Source: Dipylidium caninum
Lineage: Eukaryota; Platyhelminthes; Cestoda; Cyclophyllidea; Dipylidiidae
Reading direction: 5' to 3'
Assembly (NCBI GenBank): GCA_017562135.1
Contig: QEYB01000841.1
Span: 1,116,001 to 1,180,000, forward strand
DNA: 64,000 nucleotides
Below the pieces are notes generated by a model that saw only the letters and a list, made by a program, of their open reading frames with translations, was not told where the DNA came from and made no database searches. Positions 12,001-24,000 of the stretch are shown piece by piece (within the stretch, counting starts at the first letter, position 1; every line of letters starts with the position of its first letter). The translations under genes were made by a program, and so were the position numbers.

Positions 12001-15000
12001 AAATCAAGCAGAAATCCAACAAGAAAGCGATTTAGGGCACACGCTAAGCGGAGGAATTGCGGAAATAATGGGGGCTTAAAGGCATTTGGAAATGAACAAA
12101 ACAGAAAAAGTGGGGAAGTGGGTTCAATTAAATCTAATCTAAAAATCACTTTGAGAAAACGACTACAATTATGGGTGGGGGAGCGGAACAGACTGTGAGC
12201 ATGTTTTAGAAAAAATGAAAACTATAAAAAAATTAACTTCAAGATTTGGGTGACTTAAACGAATGATATGTGAAGAGAGTGGCAGCTCATATGTAAGGAT
12301 GAATTAAAACGACTAGATTCAACACAATTAAAAAATGTGATTGAAGCACGTTAGGAGTATTAGGAAAAACAGAAACAATGCTCCGGGAAGTGAAGGACAT
12401 AAAATCGAAAAGCTTACTTCCGAAAATACTTGTTCATACCGATATGTATTATCCGGACCAAGTTTTAAGTCTCGTGGAGACTAAATTGCATATTGAATTT
12501 AACCATTAAATACAGATAAATCCAGGTGAGAAAGGACTAACCATAAAATTGAGCAAAACAAATTGTCACTCTAAAATAATTCCTTGTGATATTAGCGATT
12601 GACGCAAGACATGAGAGCGAGGCATCCACAACAGCACGACAATGTCGCTGAAGAAGGATGATGAGGCAATCCTCCAAAGCGTCAGTGCCCTCGGGAAATA
12701 GTTCACTAAAGTAGCCAATTATATAACGATCATTAACTTTTACTAAATGCGTTTGCGGAAATGTTAAATAAAAATAAGCTGAGGATTTTATTAAAAACAA
12801 CCGTGCTACTTTGTAGTACGACTTAAAATACCGCCATCTAAAGTTATTAACGAGAACCTCATACGTAAATTAGTGTATTCATTCGTGATATAAATAAATA
12901 AAACCAACTGAAGACGAAATATTTAAGTATTTAAGAATACGAGGATCTGACAAATGATAAAATTTTGCCATTACCATAATTTAGAGTCGCTTCCGGAGGC
13001 AAAATTGTGACAACACCACTCGATAATTTCTATAACGTAGGAAAGAGTGTTGCCATCCAAAACGCCTCCATTGTCCTGGGAGACAGCGGCAAAGGAAACC
13101 ACTTGGACGAAAAAGGGAACATGTTGCAGGAACAACTGAGGACGTGGTTTGGCCATAATGCTGAGTAGCAAGAGGCAATTGGAGGGCGAAGGGGTGTCCG
13201 ACGGATGGATCGAACACTTACACTGAAGATCAGGGCTAGATGGCCCTCCGTGAATGTGTTTTGGATGAAGGGGACAGTTAATTATATGCCAGTTCGCGTC
13301 TGGGTAAAGAAAAAAAACTATTATGTCTACCCTTTGAGTTCTACTGTCTTTACTATGGCAGTAAATTTAAAATATAATGAGTGATGCTCGGTAGTGACGA
13401 GTTTGCCACTGATTGAAACTGTAATCGCAAGCTAGTTACGACAGAAATCAACTTTTCTATGAAAATAGCAATTCCGGATATTTTCAAGTGGAATCTTTGG
13501 TTAAAGATGCCTCAAACCCATAATGGTAGGGGAAACAAACCAAATTTCGATCAGCACGTGGAAAGGGAAAACTGAGTTGAAGTTACCATGAGATTATGAC
13601 AACAAAAAATAACGAAAAACCAATATGGACAAATGGGAGAGATAAAGAAACTTCGAACAAAGAGGCAAAACCGAGAAATCTCACGATGGTAGCGTTGAAC
13701 TATTTTGACAAGAAAGTTGACAATTTCGAGGCTGGCAGCATAGACGAGTGCCTCTCGCTCTGAAGGATCCTGATTGAGAATCTAACATAAGAAAAAGGAG
13801 TGCCGCTGGTACCTTAGACAACATATGAGGCTTAAGTCGAAAATATTCTATCAGTTTATCTCCTATAGTAACTATCTTTTGAACCGGAATGTATCTTCTG
13901 TGAATTAAGTACAGAGGCAGGAAGCGATAACCACATTATGTTGGGATTGATCTATGATGAGCCAACAAATGACGTGAGGAACTCTGCAAACACCGGTGGA
14001 GTAAGATCTAACAATGTCAATTTATATCTTCCTCGTATAATATGGGACTTGAGCTAACCACTAGGAAATGGAAAATATGATGAAGTCTAAGACGATAAAG
14101 GGTGGAAGAGCATCGCGTTAGTGGTAACTAACTGATACATAGGCCTAGAAATAGCTGAATGAGGGATCGGTGGTCCCCAAACAGGTGTTTTTACACGAAA
14201 GAAAAAACGATTGTTCAGGTTGTAAGTGGGCACAGTCATACACGTCCTCGTCCGACACAGCAATTTTTGCCTGCCAGCTCATGCGTATGAGTCAGCCGTC
14301 CTTAAATTCTCTCATCTTCTCCATCAAATACATTTTCCTCAAAGTTGTTGAATACGAAAACTATTCAGAGACCTGGTTCTTTCGTGAGATAAAAGGTCTG
14401 ATTTTGATACAGTTTCCATAGGAGGAGTAGGTACTCACAGAAGTCATAAATTCTCCCACAATATCCGGACATCGGCTTCTAACGCTCAAAATGACCTCAC
14501 ATATACTCCTCACACGTTTCTCAAGACGTGAAGTCAATTTGGAAGCGTCTACAGTCCCGTCATGTACGAGTGGAGTAAACCATAGCGCTGTAAATGTGTC
14601 AATCACGAGTTTCTAATTGACAGAATAAAAATTTGTTAATACAAGTAAGGCTGAAAAGGAAGTAGGTAATTAATTCACCTTAATGGAATTCTCATCATTG
14701 GAACGTCTCAAAAGGGTGACGTAAATATCGAACCGCTGTTTGGAGGACAGCAGGGCAGTCTGACGAGCTTCGTCGGCATCAGAAATAAGGAGTTGCTGGA
14801 GGCTCTTGATGGCACGTTTGCGCACACTAATTTGCATATCGAGAACCCGGTTGGCTAGGGGTTTGAGAAGACGGACCAAAAAGGCAGAATCTGGGATGTT
14901 GACCAAGTGGCCGGCCAATTCGACGGCTGCCTCACGTACCATTGGCGAACCGTCCATAAGCCGAAGGGGGATGACTGAGAGGAGATCGGAGGGTCTAGGA

Positions 15001-18000
15001 GTGGGATTCTCTGTGATCACCGGTACTGGAATACATTCGGGACAGATTTCCACCAAAGCAGACAGACCCTTCAGAGCCCGTGTACGTATAGCGAGGGATG
15101 TATCGTGAACTGTCTACAGAAACAAAAACGTTGGGACGCCGATTTGCAATTTTCATGATTTATTAAAAGACACTTCATTTTACGAAGTCTGATCAGTCTC
15201 TCTCATAAATTTGACTTTCCTGATGACGAGTGCCCGGCTCTGCTTATATGATCTATGCTACCTGCTTTCAAGCGCCTCTGTTGACTATTAATATACCATA
15301 ATAAAGCACAAGGAAAATAAATGAAAAACATTTGGTCCAAAATTCGAAATTTCAAAATTAACGTCAGAAAAGAAAAAATTAACATGATGCTTTTGAAATG
15401 ACTCAGTAAGACAGATAGTAAAAAGAAGTCGGTCAAAAAGGTAGGCCAGAATTGATCGAGCTGAAACCAAAAGTGACAGAAATGTCATTGCTACTTTCAT
15501 AATACCTGAATGTGAATGTTAGATGAATAGCACAACACTTCCCATGTTGCAAGAAGCGTACGGCATACTTTTTAGGCGGCATAAGCAAATAAACCAGAAA
15601 ATAGTTCCTTCGGATGTATTAAGTTATCTGCCTCTTAAATCAAGCTGATTGTCAGGCGACGCAGAAGAAATTCAACTGGAAATAGTGAAGACTATTCAAG
15701 ATGAAGGCTAAGTGAAACAACTATTTCTCCTCAAAGTTTACGTCCAAGAACAAGTGTTCTATGCCCCTTTAAAAGAACCGGTTACCAGCGCGAGTTTAAT
15801 GACGTTCTGTCGTGGAACCTGTCACTCCCCGACTCGACAAGGACTACTTGAGTGCTAAGTAATGGCTAGGGACATAATAAAGGATTATCAAAAACGGGAG
15901 GGCAAACAAAGACGGGAACTTTCTTGCCAATTTCACGTGCATGCACGTATATCAAGTATGTTCATCTAAACAAACGTGTGGCGAAGTCGAACTAGGCGTC
16001 CCGACCAACTAACTGGCTGACTATCAAGCGATTGTGCGATACTATGACGAAAATGTTCGGTGGAGTACTGCTGTTGGACGTACTTAGTTTTCGGTGCATG
16101 TACGCACGGTTCACATCACAGCAACGGTGACACTACTACCACGTATACACATTTTGCGATCAGGAAATGTGCTAGCAGGCGATCACTGAATAAACATATA
16201 GTTATATTGAATGTATTAGTACTATCATTCCACGATGCGCAATTTAGCAGAAATTCTTCTAAAATTAAATTGCAGCAAAATTTATGACACACCAGGATCA
16301 GAATTTTTTACGATATTATGAAGGTTATAACCACATAGATGGGAGTAAATGGGGCGGTATCTTTCTCGTAATGTACTAGAGAACTCACACTTTGATAAAT
16401 AAACGAAGAGTTTCGCCTTATAGCGTGATTTTAGTAGAAAGACATTAAAAAAAACCATTTTGGCTTGCTTTTTTGCCATTAAAAGTTGTTTTTCACATTA
16501 ATCGACAAAATCACTTTCGAGTAGTTTTATAAATCTAACTATATATCAGCTACAGCGATTTTAAGTTATTTCCCGGGCAGCAACGAAAAAATGAAACATT
16601 TTCTTCAGATTATACAACTTTCTACGGGAAGACAACTGACTGACTTATGCGATACACCCCGGAGCCAAAACATCGCTCAATCTCCAAGATCACTTAATGA
16701 CTCATCACCTCGCGCTAGGTAAATAATACTGAGGGGCGGAGCCGACAAAATCTTCGGGATGAAAAATGACCATGTTCAGATGTGTTTAGTCGCGGTGTTG
16801 TCGAACCCCCGTGTCGCCTTCATTTGCCCCTTGAAAGAATTAGGCAAAAGATTAATTAGAGGGAATGCCAAGAGCGATACTGAAGACATGAATGTCGAAA
16901 TAAGCGTATTTTAATGGCTTTAATTTACTTCGAGAAATGAAAACTATGATGCAGGCTATCCTCGCAAATGACTGTGGTCCCAACAGCTAAATCGCGAGTT
17001 CCTTAGCAATTGAGTGAGTTATGAATAATGATCGCCATATGAATCTCAGTCGCTACCATGCCGAAAAGGAGAATTAACAAAGAGGGAAGGAACTAACCCT
17101 AATAACCTGCATATAGAGCACGTCAAATCCGATTGGGGTGTGAATATTCGCCGCGATCCGCGCCGCAAGCTGGTGGGCTCGAGCGGTTCTTTTTCGTCTG
17201 CTGTCTGCGCTTACCCCGTAGCCAGTGTAGAGAGCTAATTTCGTATCACTCAACAGTCGTTCACCAGCAACACTGGGCTCTGAGGCTGTGGGACTTATAA
17301 GACCAGCTCTGTTACCGGCACTGCCACCGCCCCCGCCGCAACTGCTACTTACAGAACGAGTAGGGGGCAACCAAGGCGCTATGCCAGATACACTGTGGTG
17401 TGTGGAGGCAAACTCCGTTAGTAGGTTCCTCCGAATCTCCTCGAGTTGTTTCCGTCTTTCTTCACTTGGTGGTGAGGTAGTAGAGGTAAGCTCTTGGTTT
17501 GTCTCATGCAACCAAGTAACTAAATGGAAGCGTCTAGCAGCCTAAAAAGCAAAGAAATTTGACGCTCAAAAAGTGCATAATTAAGCTAGTATATGAATAA
17601 AAATGTAAAAACTTAGTACCAATGTTAAACCATCGAAGTGATTATATCGAAGACGAGAAATGAGTTGATAAGCAAATTCTCGCTGCTGTATGCGATCGGA
17701 AGATCTAGCATCAGTAGTGTTAGCCTTAGATTCGTCTTCAACTCCCAGAGTAAGATGGTAGAGACCGAGAACAGGGCTTCCAAGAAAAGCAGAGAGAATG
17801 CTTCTGGCCTCCACGAGATCGAAGTCGTCCTTATTACCGGAACCGCGAAGTTTTTGGAGGTGATACAAACCGCTGGCCAAAGTGATGAGACTATCTAGGG
17901 CAATTTGACGAGCCAGTGACTCGGTATTGCGACTAGATCCTACGTTTGTTATGGATGAGGCATTGACGGCGGAAGAAGCATTACCAGAAGCTGTTTGTGA

Positions 18001-21000
18001 AGGGGTTTGACTGCGAGATGATGAAGTTGAAGAGGGCCCATTCAGTTGTTGGACCAATACCTTCCCGAAAACCGTGAGTAAAAGATTTGCAACTGGCCAC
18101 TCAACCGGTGCATCGGCCGCTACTCGCAGGAGGTCAGTAAGAACTGTGTCCACAAGTGGAATCAAGTTGTCTTCCCCTCTAGCAACAGATCTGGAGTACA
18201 CAAAAGGAAATAAGCAATTTATATTGTGTACAAGTCCACAATAAAAGGACAAACTTTACTTTCTAAACATTTCTGAGATCAGGAATTGAGAAGTACGAAT
18301 GGCATTGGTGTACGCATTGCACATGGATTTCTCCTCCTTGGCTACCTGTGTAACATCGATTATGGCGTGCTGATCACTCATCCCAGTACCTGTAGTAGTG
18401 GACTGTTGACTGACACCACTCGATGGAGTAGCCGGTGCCCCCGCACTCGAACTTCGTCTCCCACCAGCCACATGCGAAGGCGCAGGAATAAGGCCTTGGA
18501 TGAGGGCCATAAGGAGTGCAGTAAAGGGATGAACACGAAGGAAGTGAGAATTGGCTACGAAGTTACACGATGAAGAAGCTTGGGAATTTTTGCAGAAAGG
18601 TACCCAACCCTTCGTGAAGCTTCCCGAGGCTAAAATCCTGTTTGAAAAACATCTGGATAATTTTATGAGCCATTGGTTTCTAATAATCATGTCTAAAAAC
18701 TCCCTACGCACCAGAAGTTCCGGGCAGCAGAACAGTGCCTAGCAAGGGATGAAGTTTTGTTGGAAGAAGACTTTGTGGGTGTTGAGACAAGATTGGAGAG
18801 GATATCAGAGGCGACTAAGTGGCGGTGTTTATCATATTGGCAAAAGATTGTAGAGGCAAGAGCGAGCGCAGAGCGCTGCATTTGAAGACGCCAAGCGTTG
18901 CGTTCATAGTAATCCTTTCGATAACGTTCTCTTCGTTCCTTTGTCTCACCGGGGATGGGAAGAGAAGCCATCTCAGGGAAGAGGATAGCTGATGATGGAG
19001 ATGAGTTATTAACATCCGGAAAAGGTGACTTTCGAGAAGCACCAGGGCTGAGACCGCATGAAATGACGAGAATCGCGAGGTCGGTAAGATGCATGATTAA
19101 GGAATCTGTGAATCGACCTGGATGGAGACGCACGAGGCTAGCGAGACCGCAGAGCGCTTCACTCAGTCGACTCCCAAGGCTTTCACAAACGAGGTTTGTA
19201 AGGCCTGAGGGAATATTAGAGCCGGAGCGCTTGGCATCTGGGAAGAATACGTATATATAGGCACTAAGGATGGTCGTACGTCTTTTTAGGAAGACCGGAG
19301 GCTGGAAATTAAGTTTAATAATTCCACATAGTGTGGATAGTTCATGAAGTCCTGAATAAATTAAAGAACACAAGTTGGTTGCCACAATGTATCTCGTTTC
19401 AATATCAGAGAATCCTCTTATTCTATCAAAATTCTGTTTGACTTTGATACAAGAAATTCGAAAAAAATGAGTATTCAATTCTAATCGACACTTTACAGAG
19501 GAATATACTAGGCGTAGTTTTACCGATAAGAATGCATGAAGATGGAGCTCAACATCTCAATTATTTGCAATTCAAAATCAGGAGAGTGAAGAAAAATACC
19601 AAGATCGAAATGTGCGTACGTATGAAACTATATGAATTTTGAAATGGCAAATTTAAGTAAGATAAACAAGGGACCGATTTCATTCATTTAACAATATTAA
19701 CACGCTCTGATAACAAAACAAATACAAAGATTCCTTAGTACTTGAAGCTCAGATTATCTCGTTTAGAAACATGAATCACAAACAGAGCTGCGAAGAAAAC
19801 TCCACAATTACTCACCGTAAGGAGTAAAAATTACAGTGACAAGTCGGTTGAAATGGAACTGAGTAATAGCGGTGATAGCTTCCACGAGCTCTTCCATTGC
19901 AAGTAAACGACCACGAGGGACATCAGGCCCAGCTATGATGTGTAAAGCGATCAATGCAGAATCTAGACCGCGTAGAACTCGCATCCATACCGGATGAGAC
20001 CACAACAAAGATTCTGAAAGTAGTTCACCACCACCATTAACAGTATCAGCAGTAGAATTACGACGTTCCAAACGAGCTTTTCGGCGTTGGATCAGTTCTT
20101 TGAAGTTTGTCTAAAGAGGTTATGCGATATAGTAAAGCAGTCAATGTAAAATCCGGAAAATTCTATCATAAGCGACAAAATGACTCACAGCAGTGGGGTT
20201 GGGAGCCATTAGTGAGGAGGCATCACGAATATTCACTCTAAGAAGGTTTAAAAACCTAACCAAACGACCATTCGGCTCATTTGATATGGATCCTGCCACT
20301 CTTGCTTCCTCTGCTTCGTGATAGAGTGCATTTACTTCACGCCGAGAAAGACGTGCTTGGATCGGAGTCTGATCAACAGCTGAGGAAGGATCGTCGCCGG
20401 GATCCACCGCAGTTATGCTCATATCTCCCGCTGTTTTAGATAAATCCAGGCTTCCCACTCGCAAAAGGAACTCGGATATATGTGAAGAAAAGTGAGTCCA
20501 AGTTGCGGCAAACTTAGCAACTTCCTCGCCTATGCGTTTCTCCGCCTCCATTACGACTTCAGTTCGATCGGAATCAGAGAGTTCGGAGGAAAGAGTAGTG
20601 CAAGGAGAAGAAATAGATAGACGAGATGACACAACGGCAGTACCATCAGCAGAAAGCGCTTTTAGACAGGCGAGTTCATCCTTTTCGTACCCGTTGTCAT
20701 CCATGGCGGAGCTGTCCGTGCATGGCTCGGTGCTCGGTGTTGCACCGCGTCTTTGTCGGACACGCTTGTCATCCTCATCCAAAAGCTGAGACGGAGCATC
20801 AATGGTGATATCACAATGCTGTTCGCCGAACGACGCTGGATTAGGACCGATGTCATTGGATGATGAGACCGATGACGAAGAAGATAATAAGGAACGTATT
20901 GTGGAGCCACTTTTTTTTTTTCGAGGTACATGAGATGCCGATGCCGAAAGGTCGGGCCGATTGTGATTTGGGCTTTGCTTCGAGTTGCGCTCAGAAACAA

Positions 21001-24000
21001 CCATTGAGTGAGCTAAATTAGGTGATCGGATGAAACAGAATGAAAAGAACTCCTGAAATATTGAGGAGATTAAAGTTAAAGAAAAACTGTGATGGAAACG
21101 CGTCGAAAACATAAGTCGTACACTGCGATACGAGTGTATGAATTAGCTGAAAACGCAGAAACACCAAACCAGATACAATAAATTGAAGACTGGTTTATTT
21201 TCGGAAAATCATATTCTTAAATCATGTAGTACAACAGACAACATTTAAATCCATATGAATTCCTTAAAATAGGGCAAAAAAGTGCATTAAATGATTGGAT
21301 GATGAGGGATCGTTTGGTTTCAGAATCACTGGGACGATAGCTTAAAATGAAGCCTTAACAGAAAAGTGCGTTACAGACATTGATTAAAAGCTATCAGACC
21401 TAAAACTAAAACCCGAATTTTGGAATTTAAGATAATTTCAATGAATAAGCCTAATAGGGTGAATAGGGCAGAAAAGGAAATACCGAACGAAAAGATCTCA
21501 ATTTTGTGTTAGAGCAAGAACCACAAAACTCGAGAGAAATTCAATCAGACGAATATAGGCAACTAACGAACCAGCAAAGCAAATATTAAAAAAACGGAAC
21601 TGGGAGGAAAAGACATGTTTAAGACCTCGTTTCCATTATATGTATATATATTTTTTCAAGTCAAACCACGACCCAGGCGATAGGGTAATCTCGAAACCCT
21701 AAAATGGGTAAAAATTATGTGGTCACATATGAACCCGGGCCGACAAGAACTTATATCAAAGGAGACTTCACTACCCACAACGGAAATAAAGGTAGTGTGA
21801 AGATTATGAGAAGTGTTCCATAAATCACATGAAGCTACAGGAATTATATTTGAGAGGGGAGGAGATATAAGACCACATGATTAGACATGCATAAGAGGAA
21901 ACTCTTGTCCAGAGGAATGTAATACTTAAACCTTGCGGAAAACAGTATCCCGTTAGCGGTTCAGTTAGGATTTTAAAAGTCTATCCTCGAAATCGATTAG
22001 GGTTTGCCATTCAAAAACACATCTATGTTTATAGAAATCATAATATTGAGAAATCAAAAGTTCAGCAGAGCACAAGAATGACGCCGTAAACAGAGCAAGG
22101 GAGAAATGAGAAAATGAAGCGACTTAAAGTACCCTTTTATACTAAGACAAAAAAATGTAACGATAGTCTCAGCTATACAGTGCGGCTAAAGTAACGCGAA
22201 AAATTAATTTTTATTCCTTTTTACCACGAACTATCGAAAATGTTTCCGTATACAAGTATCTAAAGGGACGGAATTCCTCTTCTTTGTATACGAGGAACAT
22301 AGACTTTAGCATCTTGAAGGCGCATCACACTTGTTTCGAGGCAGTAAATTACGAGGAACTTTAATTCTTATCAAGCGTATAACATACATTTGTTGGAAGA
22401 AGTTTCGTCTTCAGAAGAGGAGATAACCTGAATCAATTGTCTGCGTTTTTTTGGTCGACGGTATTCCTTCCGTTCGATTAAGTCGTGTCCACAAGTGTGA
22501 AGAGGAAGAAGAGGTGGGGGACTGGTAGAAGAGCAATTTGATGCCACCTTCCTAGGTCTTTCCATAGATGGTGAGAGGTGATTATTCGATTGCACCAAGG
22601 GAGAGACCATATTATCCACAGAAATCGGAGTGGAAGATATTGGAGTGTGCTTAAAGAAAAGAATTGGGATTAAAAAAACACCATGAATTTGGGATAAGAC
22701 TAAAACATACACGAAGACTTTCAATTCTTGGAAGAGATGGTGGTCGGCCTTTCACCTCTTCAACGAGGCGTTGGAGAGAATGCTTCCGAGGTACAGGAGA
22801 ATCGGTAAGACAACTGCTACTGGTAGCACCATCATCAACTAGTTTGGCTTCCTCCTCATCGTCAGCATCATCTTGTATGTCAGAATCAGATGAGGCTAGG
22901 CGATGCCGCTGATTGGTCACAGTTTTACCGCGTTTCGGCGAAGTCGACATTTCACTTGACGTGTCCGCGTGAGGACGTTTAGCAACACCGCTTTTCCCGT
23001 CACTACCGTCACCTTTGACATCATTGATGTTCCTCGGCGCATCACCACTGTTGTTATTAGAACAAGGCAGTATTATATGTTGCTGCCTCCTTCGCTTAAC
23101 ACGTTCGCCTAAAGGCTCGGTAAAACAGGCGACACCTTCAGTATCACTTGGACCTCGGTGAGGAGGCGAGTTGTTTTCCATTATGGGTGGAATTTTATGG
23201 AAATGAAAAGATTGCTTTTTAACAGACGTCGCTTGATCTCGGACCTGCCAGTTTATCAGTTCTTCTAGCTCGCTTCGCCTTCGACGTCCTAAAAGGAAAA
23301 TAAGTTTATAAAAGTGGTGTTACTACGACAGGAAATAAAACAGAAATACATACCGCGTTTCTCCTTACAGCCTTCTTGTCCATTTGGAGTGCTGGTAAGG
23401 GAAGAGGAGGAGGTTGGATACGCAAGTACACTGGGATTTGAGTTGGAGATAGCGTGGGGTCCACAACGTCTTTCGGTCCACGGAGACGAAGACGACGAGG
23501 ACATAGGAGGCACAGAACCGTGTTGACGAGCGTAGGCATCTACCGTCTCCTCTGAAGGTGACGCAACTACTTCAGAGTGACGAGATTTTTGAAGATAAGC
23601 AGCCAAACCTCTTGGAGGAGGAAGAGGTGGAGCGGGAGTAGGATTGACCTCTCTTCGATCACCCACATCAGAGGCATCAAAAATGTTGTTTATGTGAGAG
23701 GGATCAGCACGGTCGTTTGGTGGGTTATTGGTAGTGGCAACGACAACAGGAACGATATTGCTAGTGCTGTTGCCGTTGTTGTTGTTCACTGACAGGGTAC
23801 TGTTCATGCAGGGGGTAGCGGGGTAAGAGCAGTTAGAGGGAACAGACAGAGGTGGGGAGCGAGGATGATGCGGCTCAACAGAGGCCGGAGTGCCCATGGA
23901 TTGCCCATCACTACTGCTCAATAGGGAAGCGATTGTGCTCTCGTGATCGGAGTGAAGAAGTTGATTGAACACTGTGCTCAACATCTGACTATTGTTCCGC

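Noticed and set aside
15500..15560. Candidate NIPBL exon with VRFL motif (minus strand), similar to human VRYL
   Set aside because: The frame with the motif does not join in phase to the exon at 15,113, and the rest does not align.
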